Positions 32,490 to 41,727 of a DNA stretch of 64,000 bases are shown in pieces. The position numbers and the translations under genes were made by a program. The first letter of the stretch is position 1. Each line of letters opens with the position of its first letter. The DNA lies in NCBI GenBank assembly GCA_033763835.1, contig JANRJS010000028.1, forward strand, positions 62,001 to 126,000, read 5' to 3'. This DNA is from JAPKYZ01 sp033763835 (GTDB lineage: Bacteria > Acidobacteriota > Terriglobia > Bryobacterales > Bryobacteraceae). The notes under the pieces were generated by a model that searched no databases, was not told the DNA's origin, and saw only the letters and a list, made by a program, of their open reading frames with translations.

Positions 32490-35018
32490 TTACGGCGTCA
32501 GCGTAAGCTGCCGCTCCCGGAAGCCGAACGAGTTTGTGGCTCGGATCGTCACCGCCGTGTTCACGCCCACGGCCCCCGTATCGATTGGAAATGTCGCCGA
32601 TAACGATCCGGCTGGCACAGTCACCGTGGTGGGAACCGGCGCGAGCGCGGGGTTTGTCGAGCTCATGGTCACCACCGTTCCACCCGGAGGCGCAGGAGCG
32701 TTCAGCGTCACCTGCATGGTGACCCGCGTTCCACCTTTCACCGTCGGCGGTCCATAAACGTAAGAAATAATTGCCGGTTCCAAGCGCGAGACGGCGGTGC
32801 GCGAAGTCGCCCCCAGTGTTCCGGTGAACGTGACATTGGTGGTCATCGTTACCGGCAATGTGGTCACGACGACGGTCGCTGACCGGGTCCCGGCGGCGAT
32901 CGTCACACTCGTTGGAACCGGGGCGGCGGCGCTGTTCGAGGATAGAGACACCGTGGTGCCGCCGCCTGGCGCGTTCGAGGCGAGCGTCACGGTCAGGTTC
33001 AATTTTCCTCCCCCCATTTGCGGTGTCGTGACGGATAGGCTTTGCAAACTAGGATCGATCGTCAGGTTCGCCGTGCGGACCGCCACTAGAGTCGCGGTAA
33101 TCGTGGCGGTCGTGACCGCTCCGACACCCACGGTCGAAATTGGGAAGCTCGCCGTCAGCGCACCGCCGGGTACGGCAACGTTTGGGGGAACGGTAGCGGC
33201 GGAGCTATTGCTGGACAACGCCACCGTCATTCCGCCGGCCGGGGCGGCGCCGTTCAGCGTAACTGTTCCGGTGCTGAGCGCGCCCCCGGTTACGCGATTT
33301 GGGTTCAACGTCAGACTAAACAGCGTCGGCGCGGCCACTGTCGCGGAGGCGGTCTTCGACGTACCCGCGTGCACGGCGGCGATCGTGAACGGCGTGTTGA
33401 CCGAAACCGGCGCCGTCGAGATCGGGAACGTCGCCGTACCGCTACCCGCGGGGATGGCGACCGAGGGCGGGACGCTCGCCGCCGGAGCCGAACTCGAGAG
33501 TGTCACGACAATGCCGCCAGGCGGGGCGTTGGTGTTGAGATACACCGTTCCGGTGAGCGTCCCGCCGCCCACCACCGAGTTCGCCGAAATGGTCATCGCA
33601 CCTAGATATGGCGCGGTGGTGATCGTGTTGGCGAGCGTTTTGCCCGGAATCGTAGCGTTGAGGATCGCGGAAGTCACGACGGTGGTCGTCAACGTCGAGA
33701 TCGGGAACGTGACCCCGGTCGCCCCGGCGGGAACGGTCGCCGAAGCCGGAACGGTCGCCACCGCGGGCGACTTGCTAAGTAGATTTACCGCAATGCCCCC
33801 CGGGGGCGCGGGCGCAGCCAAGTTAATGAAGCCGGTGGACGCCGATCCCCCGATAACGCCTTGCGGGTTGACGACAAACCAATCCTCCGCTCCCAAAGGA
33901 AACGGCGCGCGCCCTCCGGAGAACGGCCGGTAAAGAGGATCGCCGAAATGCGACACCATCCACTTGGTGTGCGGCGTGTGGCGTAGCGCCGCATCTCCGA
34001 CGTTCGCGCCGCCGAGCAGGTCGCGAAAGAAGCCGTCGGGGTGTAGCAGACCGTCGAGATAGGGTTCGCTGATCGATCCGCTGGTCATTGTGATGCCGCG
34101 CAGCATCGCGTTGGCCGACCAGTTTGGGCCGCCGCGGGGGTCGAGCGCCGAAGCGCTATCGAGGTGAAATCCGATGGCCCCGGTATTCCAGCTAAACGCG
34201 TCGTTGTAGTTATTGAACGAATACCAGCCGGTGTAAACAATCGCTCCATCGCAGCGGGCGGGAGCTGGAGAGGTGCCGAACTCGGCGTAATTCGAATCCT
34301 CGACGACCGTAAATCCGGCCTGCGTCAAAAAACTTGCCGCGCGCGACATATCCCATTCGGCGGTGCTGTAGCTGGCGTCGGCCTGGGGAGCGATCAGGCC
34401 GCCCCGCCGGTCGATGCAGGCGATTCCCGACAAACCCGAGGTTTCTGCCGCGATAGCCTTATCGACCATCCCCTGCGCGATCGCCGCCGACGGAGCGTCG
34501 AGACGAAAGACGGAAAAAATCGTCTTCGCGCCAGGGGCGGCCCGGTGATCGGAAAGGCTCTGGAACGCCTGGTAGTAGTTGCCCTGCGACTGGATGAATG
34601 CCGCATAGGCGTGCGGAGCGTCGGGATACAGGCTCCACGTACCGCCTTGCTCGTCGAACAAATCGCTCATCGCGGAATCGAGTCCGTAGACACGCCCGTT
34701 CACCGAAAGCTTGTACGGCATTTTGTAAGCCATGACGATGTAGAGCGTCTTGGCGCGTCCCACGGCGTCCACGCAGGCGCGCACCGGATTGCGGACCGTC
34801 GCCTCCCAGGTGGGCCGGTCGAGCGCGACGTTCGAAGGAGGCAGTACCGGGCATAAGTTCGCGGCGGGAATCGCCCGGCGCGTTGCGTAGTAATTGGCGA
34901 CGGAGGCCGATTCGGCATCGCCCGCGTTGTACACCACAACAACCCGATCTGGGAGCGGCCAAGGCTGAGCGGTAACAGCCAGCCCGGCGAAAAGGAAGAG
35001 GGCGGACGAAAGGCGCAT
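32490..35018 (-). CDS. TIGR03790 secreted protein with five C-terminal beta-sandwich repeats
   Basis: 842 residues from ATG 35018 (GAGG eight bases upstream; a GTG at 35027 is possible). Signal peptide MRLSSALFLFAGLAVTA, then the TIGR03790 domain to ~390 (PLPDRVVVVYNAGDAESASV, YIVMAYKMPYKL, HLDSASALDPRGGPNWSANA, SHFGDPLYRPFSGG). The rest is five ~85-residue repeats with the pattern 'GG...TGTVTLN..AP.GG..V.LSS..p..tVP..v.vP.G..tatFpI'. Function of the family is unknown; it is exported and enriched in Acidobacteriota and Planctomycetes. Tandem paralogue of the next gene upstream. Confidence 0.87.
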   Translation of the reverse strand: MRLSSALFLFAGLAVTAQPWPLPDRVVVVYNAGDAESASVANYYATRRAIPAANLCPVLPPSNVALDRPTWEATVRNPVRACVDAVGRAKTLYIVMAYKMPYKLSVNGRVYGLDSAMSDLFDEQGGTWSLYPDAPHAYAAFIQSQGNYYQAFQSLSDHRAAPGAKTIFSVFRLDAPSAAIAQGMVDKAIAAETSGLSGIACIDRRGGLIAPQADASYSTAEWDMSRAASFLTQAGFTVVEDSNYAEFGTSPAPARCDGAIVYTGWYSFNNYNDAFSWNTGAIGFHLDSASALDPRGGPNWSANAMLRGITMTSGSISEPYLDGLLHPDGFFRDLLGGANVGDAALRHTPHTKWMVSHFGDPLYRPFSGGRAPFPLGAEDWFVVNPQGVIGGSASTGFINLAAPAPPGGIAVNLLSKSPAVATVPASATVPAGATGVTFPISTLTTTVVTSAILNATIPGKTLANTITTAPYLGAMTISANSVVGGGTLTGTVYLNTNAPPGGIVVTLSSSAPAASVPPSVAIPAGSGTATFPISTAPVSVNTPFTIAAVHAGTSKTASATVAAPTLFSLTLNPNRVTGGALSTGTVTLNGAAPAGGMTVALSSNSSAATVPPNVAVPGGALTASFPISTVGVGAVTTATITATLVAVRTANLTIDPSLQSLSVTTPQMGGGKLNLTVTLASNAPGGGTTVSLSSNSAAAPVPTSVTIAAGTRSATVVVTTLPVTMTTNVTFTGTLGATSRTAVSRLEPAIISYVYGPPTVKGGTRVTMQVTLNAPAPPGGTVVTMSSTNPALAPVPTTVTVPAGSLSATFPIDTGAVGVNTAVTIRATNSFGFRERQLTLTP

Positions 35019-35057
35019 GCCGGTCACCTCGCCCTCTAGTTTACGTGCGCGAGCGCG

Positions 35058-37316
35058 CTAGGGACGCAGGGTCAAGGCTCGTTCCTTGAAGTTCGCCGCG
35101 CAACTCGCCCGGATCGTCGCTGTGGCTTGCGAGGATACCCGATACGTCGTAACGGTGAAGTTGGCCGAAGCGACTCCGGCCGGGATGGTGATGGTAGCCG
35201 GAACGCCGGCCATCGTGGGCTGGCTCGACGAGAGCGCGATTGTCGCGCCACCGGGTGGCGCGGGAGCGTTTAGCGTCACGGTCCAAGTAACCGGGTTGCC
35301 GCTCTTGACCGACGAGAGCCCGGTAAGGGAAGCGAGGATCGCGGATTCCACGCGCGACACAGCCGTTCGCGTGGCCATGCCGAGGGTGGCGGTAAGCGTC
35401 ACGTTAACCGGAGCGGAGACGGCGGTAGTGGTGATGGTCAGGGTCGCGGATTTCGCTCCGCCCAGGACGGTAATGGTTGCCGGTACCGGAACCACGGCGG
35501 GGTGTGTCGAAGACAGCGCCACCACCATACCCCCTAACGGCGCGGATTCGGCGAGTGTGACCGTCAGGCTTAGCTTGGTACCACCCATGAGCGGTGTGGT
35601 CACGCTGAGTCCGGATAATCCCGGCGCGGTGAGCGTAAGCGTCCCGGAACGAGACGCCCCTCCGTAACTGGCCGTCAAAGTGACCGTCGTGTCGGCGGCG
35701 ACGGTGGAAGTCGCAAGATTGAATTGCAGTGCCGAACTCCCCGCCGGAATCGTGATCGACGGCGGAACCGGAACGGAGGAACTGGAACTCGAGAGCGTCA
35801 CGGTAATTCCCCCCGAGGGCGCGGGTCCGTATAGCGATACCGTGGCGGAGACGGACGATCCGCCCACCGGCGCGGCGTCGGAGACGGTAATCGCACGCAA
35901 CCAGGGCAGTGTGGTGATCGTGTTTTCGAGCTTCTTGTTGCCTGGCAGCGTCGCTATAAATACGGAGCGGTTGGCGTCGGCCGTGGCGGTGGTCGCGATC
36001 GGAAAGGTCGCCGAAATCGATCCCGCCGGGACGAAAACGGAAGCGGGCACTGTGGCTACCGACGGAGTTCTGCTTTCAAGAGGAACGGTCAATCCTCCGC
36101 TGGGCGCGGGGATGGCAAGGTTGATGCGCCCGCTTGCCGGGAGACCGCCGACGATCTCCGGCGGGTCGAGCCGGAACCAGTCTTCGGCCGCCAGCGGGAA
36201 CGGCGATTTTCCGCCGGGAAACGGCCGGTAGAGCGGGTCGCCAAAATGGGAAATCATCCATTTGGTGTGCAGGGTGTTTCGGAACGCGGCGTCGGCGGCG
36301 TTCGCTCCGCTTAAGATGTCCCGAAAGAAGCCATCGACGTTGGTAAGCCCTTCCAGGTACGGTTCGCTCACGGCGCCGCTGGTCATGGTGACGCCGCGGG
36401 AGAGCGAATTCGAGGTCCAATTGGTGCCCCCGCGCGGGTCTAGCGCCGATCCGCTATCCAAGTGGAACGCCATCGATCCGTTGTTCCACGTGTATACGTC
36501 GTTGTAATTGTTGTACGAATACCAGCCCGCGTAGAACGCCGCGCCGTCGCACCGCAAGGGAGCGGGCGACGTGCCAATTTCCGCGAAGTAGGCGTCCTCG
36601 ATCAAGGGGAACCCGGCGAGCTCGATAAAGTCTCCGGCTTTCGAAAGGTTCCACTCGCCCGCACCGTTGCCCGAATCCGGCTGATATCCGATCAATCCGC
36701 TGCGGCGGTCGATGCAAGCCGTTCCGGTGAGCCCAGACGACTCCGCGGCGATCGCTTTATCCACCAAGCCTTTCGAGATCGCCGCTGAGGGACCGTCGAG
36801 GCGGAAAACCGGATAGATTGCGTGCGCGCCGGCGCTTACCCGGTAATCGGCCAACGATCGCAAAGGCGGATAGTAGTTGCCTTGCGATTGCGCCAATGCC
36901 GCGTAGCTGTGAGGCGGACTCGGCAAGGCATCCCAATAACTGCCATCCTCGTCGTAAAGATCGGATAGCGCGGAATCGAGACTGAAGGGCCGCCCATTCG
37001 CCATGAGCCGGAACGGCGTGTTGTACGTCATGACGATGTACAAGATTTTCGACTTGCCCACGGCGTTAATGCACGCCCGGACCTTGTCGCGAATGACGGT
37101 CTCGTAGTTCCCCCGGTCGAGGACAATCGCGGATCCCGGCGTCACCGGGCACAAGTTAGCCGAAGGAATTCCACGGCGGGAAATGTAGTGGCTAGCGACG
37201 GAGACCGAATCCGCGTCTCCGCTGTTATAGACCACCAAAACCCGGTCCTTAAGAGGCCAGGACTGCGCTGACAGCGCACCCGCGGCAAGCATTGGGAGGA
37301 GGAAGCGACAGATCAT
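35058..37316 (-). CDS. TIGR03790 secreted protein with four C-terminal repeats
   Basis: 752 residues: signal peptide (MICRFLLPMLAAGALSA), TIGR03790 domain (PLKDRVLVVYNSGDADSVSV, YIVMTYNTPFRLM, FHLDSGSALDPRGGTNWTSN, SHFGDPLYRPFPGG) and four beta-sandwich repeats, one fewer than its paralogue. The two proteins agree closely in the N-domain, so this is a tandem duplication. No catalytic motif is recognised. The 39-base gap to the downstream copy suggests one transcript, with a divergent Oar-like receptor gene on the other side. Confidence 0.87.
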   Translation of the reverse strand: MICRFLLPMLAAGALSAQSWPLKDRVLVVYNSGDADSVSVASHYISRRGIPSANLCPVTPGSAIVLDRGNYETVIRDKVRACINAVGKSKILYIVMTYNTPFRLMANGRPFSLDSALSDLYDEDGSYWDALPSPPHSYAALAQSQGNYYPPLRSLADYRVSAGAHAIYPVFRLDGPSAAISKGLVDKAIAAESSGLTGTACIDRRSGLIGYQPDSGNGAGEWNLSKAGDFIELAGFPLIEDAYFAEIGTSPAPLRCDGAAFYAGWYSYNNYNDVYTWNNGSMAFHLDSGSALDPRGGTNWTSNSLSRGVTMTSGAVSEPYLEGLTNVDGFFRDILSGANAADAAFRNTLHTKWMISHFGDPLYRPFPGGKSPFPLAAEDWFRLDPPEIVGGLPASGRINLAIPAPSGGLTVPLESRTPSVATVPASVFVPAGSISATFPIATTATADANRSVFIATLPGNKKLENTITTLPWLRAITVSDAAPVGGSSVSATVSLYGPAPSGGITVTLSSSSSSVPVPPSITIPAGSSALQFNLATSTVAADTTVTLTASYGGASRSGTLTLTAPGLSGLSVTTPLMGGTKLSLTVTLAESAPLGGMVVALSSTHPAVVPVPATITVLGGAKSATLTITTTAVSAPVNVTLTATLGMATRTAVSRVESAILASLTGLSSVKSGNPVTWTVTLNAPAPPGGATIALSSSQPTMAGVPATITIPAGVASANFTVTTYRVSSQATATIRASCAANFKERALTLRP

Positions 37317-37342
37317 GCTGGAGAGTTTTTGTTTATGTTCGG

Positions 37343-37356
37343 TTTACACGTGTTAA
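37343..37356. promoter_or_regulatory. Near-palindrome in a divergent promoter region
   Basis: TTTACACGTGTTAA contains the perfect 8-bp palindrome ACACGTGT flanked by TT/AA. It is 27 bases upstream of the TIGR03790 start and 86 upstream of the receptor start. Possible operator; no regulator identifiable. Confidence 0.4.
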
Positions 37357-37441
37357 TCGTCAGGGGACGCAAACCCCGGACTCAGAGTTGTAGACGGAAT
37401 GTAAGGCCACTGACATATCGGCGCGCTAGGCTGACCCTTGA

Positions 37442-40400
37442 ATGGCCTTACCAAGAAAACTAGTCGCCCTAAGCGTGTTCGCCTTCACACTAGAAGCGCA
37501 AACCGACTCCGCATCGCTTCGCGTTTTGGTCACAGATTCTTCCGAAGCCGCGCTTTCCGGCGCAAAAGTGACTTTACTCAACACGGGTACCGGTACCCAG
37601 ATGGATGGGGTTACCAGTACCGACGGTTATGCAGTTTTCAGCCCGATTTTGCGCGGCGCTTACTCGCTCACCGCCTCACAGCAAGGTTTCAAAAGCGTCA
37701 AGTTGAACGAGATTCGGATCAACGTCGATGAACGGCGCTTAATCCGTGTGGTTCTCGACGTCGCGGCGGTCAGCGAAACAGTCGAAGTTACCGACAAAAT
37801 CGTCACCACCCAGACGGAGCAGGCGTCGCTCGGCCAAGTGATCAGCGGACGCACGGCGGTGGAATTGCCGCTTGCCGGACGGCGCTACACGGAACTCGCG
37901 CTGCTGACGCCGGGCGTCGCCAACGCGAATTTGAATCCCGTAACGCGCGGTCCCGGCTGGTTCGTTTCGAACGGCAACTATCACACGCAGAACAACTTTC
38001 TGCTCGACGGCGTGGACAACAACCAGGGCACCCAGAACGCGCAGTCGCTAAGCGCGCAGGTGGTGCAACCTTCACCCGATTCGATCGCCGAGTTTAAGGT
38101 GCAAACCAATAGCTACTCCGCGGAGTTTGGACGTTCGGCGGGCGGCGTGGTGAACGTTTCGATCAAGAGCGGAACCAACGAAGTGCATGGATCGGGCTGG
38201 TACTTCAACCGCGATGCGGCGCTCGCCGCCCGTGGCTGGTCGAACAACCTGAACAACCTGCCGAAAGCGAACCTCGGCTGGCACCAATACGGCGGAACGC
38301 TCGGCGGTCCGATCCAAAAGAACAAGTTATTCGCGTTCGGCGCTTATGAAGGATTTCGCCAAAGTTTCGCCGATACTTTCCTCGTTACGGTTCCGACGGC
38401 GGCGCAACGCATCGGAAATTTCGGCGCGATCGCGATTCTCGATCCGAGCAACAACCAACCCTTCGCCAACAATTCGATCCCGACTTCGCGCTTCGACGCG
38501 CTGGGCAAGAAAGTCGTCGACCTTTACCCGGAGGCCAACCAACCGGGACGCGTGCAGAACGGCCGCCCGGTGGACAACTTCGCCGCTCTCCGCGACGGTA
38601 AAGAGGACACCCATAAGTTCGACACGCGCGGCGATTACTACCTAAGCGAGAAAGACCAATTCATGGTCCGCTTCAGCTACCTGCGCCAGAAGTTCAATCG
38701 CGACGCGCTTTTCCCCGGCTTAGCCGACGGCGAAGGCAACCAAGGATCGCAATTCAACAACAACCAGAGTCTGGCGACGACGTGGACCCGGATTATCAAC
38801 CCCACGGTCGTGAACACTTTCCGCTATGGGTTCAACCGCACCTTCGCCGAGTTCGCCCACGCCTCGGCCAATCTCGAAAAGGCCGACGCGTTCGGTTTCC
38901 GCGGCTTCCCGCCGGAAATGTTGCAAGTGGGCGGCATTCCGCTGATCAACGTCACCAATTACCGGCAACTCGGTACCCGCAACTTCCGGCCGCAATTCCA
39001 GCGCCCTTACCTGAATCAGTTCGTGGACGCCGTTTCGATTCAAGCGGGCAAGCATTTCATCCGCACCGGCTTCGAACTTCGATTGAAAGACAACACCTTT
39101 GTCGATGTGACCCGGCGCTCGCCCGCGTATAGCTTCCAAGGCCGGTACACCCAAGACGGCATCGCCGACCTGCTGCTCGGCTTGCCGGAAAACGTCCAGT
39201 TGAACACGGTGCCGGAGGTACAGCAGCTTCAGCAGGCGCTAAGCTTCTTCGTGCAGGACGACTTCAAGGTATCGCCCACGCTGACTTTGAATCTCGGTCT
39301 CCGCTACGAGTACACAACGCCGTTCTACGGCAACGGGACCAACGTCAACATCAACTTCAATCCGCAAACTCAGGGCCTGTTAATCGCCGGGCGCGACGGC
39401 AACGACAAGTATTTGACGACGCCCGACCGGAACAACTTCGGTCCGCGCCTCGGCGTCGCCTGGCAACTCGTACCGGAGAAAGTCGTCGTGCGCGCCGGTT
39501 ACGGGATCTTCTACAACACCGAAGATATCTTCGGGTCGGAAGCCAACCTACCGCTCAATCCGCCGCAGCTCGTGCAAGCGACGCTGATCCGGGTGGGCAC
39601 GGGTCCCGCGCCGATTCGCATTTCCGATCCGATTCCTTCGGGTGTGTTGAGCAACTACGATTCGCGCTTGGTCGCGCTGCGAACTCGCGAAGCCGAGCAG
39701 CGCAGCGGCCTGATCCAGCAGTGGAACATCGCCACGCAATTCCAAGTGACTCGCGCCAGCACCTTCGAGGTCGCCTACGTGGGCAATAACGGGCGCAACC
39801 TGTTCGGCTTGTACCAGCGCAACCAGACGCCGTTTGGTGTGGATGGCTCGGTGGCGGCGAACCGTCCGTTCCCCTTGTGGCAGGGAATCCAAACGGGAGC
39901 TTCGCGCGCGCGGAGCAAGTTCAACTCCTTCCAGACTAAGTTCGAGCACAACTTTTCGAACGGCCTCTACACGCTGGCCGCCTACACCTGGGCGAGCGCG
40001 CTCGATCAGGCGGGCGCCTGGGACTCGAGTTCGTCGCCGCAGTATCTGGACAACTTCGACGCGGAGTGGGCGCGCATGTCGCAAACTCCGAACCATCGCT
40101 ACACGACGGCGGTGGTTTACGAACTGCCGTTCGGCCGCGGGAAGAAGTTTGGCTCCGGCTGGGGACGCGGTACGGAACTCGCGTTAGGCGGATGGCAGGT
40201 TTCGACGATCGTCAGTTGGCGCTCCGGGCTGCCTATCAACGTGGGTCTGAATGGCAATGGCATCAATCCGGCCACCGGCCAAAGCTACCGGTTCTTCGAC
40301 CGTAACGGCGGCGGATTACGGCCGGACCGCATCGGGGAAGCGAACACCGGCATCGACCCCAAGACGGATCGGTTCCGATTCCTCGACCCGGCGGCCTATC

Positions 40401-40663
40401 GCGTGCAAACGGTAAATACGGCGGGGAACGCGGCGCGCAACTCGGCCTACGGTCCACGCCAATTCAACACCGATATCTCGTTCGTAAAGCGGTTGAACTT
40501 TACCGACCGCCAACGGATGGACTTCCGTGTCGAGGGCTTCAATGTGTTCAACACGGTGAACTTATCGAATCCGGCGACGACGTTCGGCAACACAAACTTC
40601 GGCGTGATCAATGGCGCGGGCGACCCGCGCATCATGCAACTCGCGATCCGGTATCAGTTCTAG
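37442..40663 (+). CDS. Oar-like TonB-dependent outer-membrane receptor
   Basis: 1073 residues. Signal region (LVALSVFAFTLEAQ), a carboxypeptidase-regulatory-like domain (~22-105; LRVLVTDSSEAALSGAKVTL, AYSLTASQQGFKS), a plug-like region (VELPLAGRRYTELALLTPGV, NNFLLDGVDNNQGTQNAQS, EFGRSAGGVVNVSIKSGTNE) and a long beta-barrel ending IMQLAIRYQF with terminal Phe. This is the large acidobacterial Oar/CarboxypepD_reg family, probably importing polymers or complexes with TonB energy. No canonical TonB box is obvious. Converges on anmK with 4-base overlap. Confidence 0.92.
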   Translation: MALPRKLVALSVFAFTLEAQTDSASLRVLVTDSSEAALSGAKVTLLNTGTGTQMDGVTSTDGYAVFSPILRGAYSLTASQQGFKSVKLNEIRINVDERRLIRVVLDVAAVSETVEVTDKIVTTQTEQASLGQVISGRTAVELPLAGRRYTELALLTPGVANANLNPVTRGPGWFVSNGNYHTQNNFLLDGVDNNQGTQNAQSLSAQVVQPSPDSIAEFKVQTNSYSAEFGRSAGGVVNVSIKSGTNEVHGSGWYFNRDAALAARGWSNNLNNLPKANLGWHQYGGTLGGPIQKNKLFAFGAYEGFRQSFADTFLVTVPTAAQRIGNFGAIAILDPSNNQPFANNSIPTSRFDALGKKVVDLYPEANQPGRVQNGRPVDNFAALRDGKEDTHKFDTRGDYYLSEKDQFMVRFSYLRQKFNRDALFPGLADGEGNQGSQFNNNQSLATTWTRIINPTVVNTFRYGFNRTFAEFAHASANLEKADAFGFRGFPPEMLQVGGIPLINVTNYRQLGTRNFRPQFQRPYLNQFVDAVSIQAGKHFIRTGFELRLKDNTFVDVTRRSPAYSFQGRYTQDGIADLLLGLPENVQLNTVPEVQQLQQALSFFVQDDFKVSPTLTLNLGLRYEYTTPFYGNGTNVNINFNPQTQGLLIAGRDGNDKYLTTPDRNNFGPRLGVAWQLVPEKVVVRAGYGIFYNTEDIFGSEANLPLNPPQLVQATLIRVGTGPAPIRISDPIPSGVLSNYDSRLVALRTREAEQRSGLIQQWNIATQFQVTRASTFEVAYVGNNGRNLFGLYQRNQTPFGVDGSVAANRPFPLWQGIQTGASRARSKFNSFQTKFEHNFSNGLYTLAAYTWASALDQAGAWDSSSSPQYLDNFDAEWARMSQTPNHRYTTAVVYELPFGRGKKFGSGWGRGTELALGGWQVSTIVSWRSGLPINVGLNGNGINPATGQSYRFFDRNGGGLRPDRIGEANTGIDPKTDRFRFLDPAAYRVQTVNTAGNAARNSAYGPRQFNTDISFVKRLNFTDRQRMDFRVEGFNVFNTVNLSNPATTFGNTNFGVINGAGDPRIMQLAIRYQF

Positions 40664-41727
40664 TAACTGAGTTTTCCCAAGATCGCGGCTTTCCGAGCGC
40701 CGGTCGCCGAAGGAACGTTCGACGGCCGGCGCTTCCACGTTTCATAGGCCATCACCGCGAAAGCGACGGCTTCTTTCGCGTCGCTCGAAACTCCGAATTC
40801 GTCGATCGTGCGGATGCGGACGCCGGGCAGGTAGGCAGAAAGATACGCCATCAATTGCGGATTGTGGACACCGCCGCCCGAGGCGATTAGTTCCTGGACG
40901 GGCATACGAGGTTTGACGAATCGATCGATGCTTTGGGCGATCGTCACCGCGCTAAAGGCCGTAAGCGTCGCGACGGTATCCACCGAGACGGGTAGCCGAT
41001 CGAGAAACTCCGCTCCGTATTGCTCGCGCCCGCAACTCTTGGGTGGCTTCCTCTTAAAGTACGGATCGCGGAGCAGTCGCGCGAGTAGCTCAGCGTCCAC
41101 CTTGCCGCTAACGGCGATCTTTCCACCCCTATCGAACTTACTCCGGCCTTTCGTCAATCGCGACACCATGCCGTCGATCGCCATGTTTGCCGGGCCTGTG
41201 TCGAATGCGGTCACGCGATCGAGCGCCGCACCGGGTGGGATGGCTGTGACGTTAGCGATGCCGCCGAGGTTGAGCGCCACGCGCCCCAAAGAACGGTGGC
41301 GCAACAGACGGTAATCGAGAAACGGAACCAATGGCGCGCCTTCTCCGCCTGCGGCGATGTCGGCGGTCCGGAAATCGCTTACAACCGGAACGCCTAACTC
41401 TCGCGCGAGGACGTTACCGTCGCCGATCTGGAGCGTCGCGCGCCGCCCCTCGTGATAGATCGTCTGTCCGTGGCAGCCGACTAATTCGGCCAGGCCGGAA
41501 AGTTTGCGGGCGGCCCGGGCGTAGTAAACCGGCAGTTCGAAATGAAGGCGGGCGATGTCGCGCGGGTGGCACTCGCGATTCGACACAGCCAACAGGCGCT
41601 CGCGCAACTTAGCCGGATAAGGGTCGGATTGGAAATCGAGTAACTCGCATTTAGTGTTTGTAATTTCCACCAGCGCCGCATCGACGCCGTCGAGCGACGT
41701 ACCCGACATAATGCCCACGACCTTCAT
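40660..41727 (-). CDS. anmK: Anhydro-N-acetylmuramic acid kinase
   Basis: 355 residues: MKVVGIMSGTSLDGVDAALVEI (phosphate-binding start), VGCHGQTIYHE, VALNLGGIANVT, FDTGPANMAIDG and ELIASGGGVHNPQLM are family hallmarks. It phosphorylates and opens anhydroMurNAc in cell-wall recycling. Its start overlaps the mutS stop by 4 bases; last gene of gdhA-mutS-anmK. Confidence 0.96.
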   Translation of the reverse strand: MKVVGIMSGTSLDGVDAALVEITNTKCELLDFQSDPYPAKLRERLLAVSNRECHPRDIARLHFELPVYYARAARKLSGLAELVGCHGQTIYHEGRRATLQIGDGNVLARELGVPVVSDFRTADIAAGGEGAPLVPFLDYRLLRHRSLGRVALNLGGIANVTAIPPGAALDRVTAFDTGPANMAIDGMVSRLTKGRSKFDRGGKIAVSGKVDAELLARLLRDPYFKRKPPKSCGREQYGAEFLDRLPVSVDTVATLTAFSAVTIAQSIDRFVKPRMPVQELIASGGGVHNPQLMAYLSAYLPGVRIRTIDEFGVSSDAKEAVAFAVMAYETWKRRPSNVPSATGARKAAILGKLSY

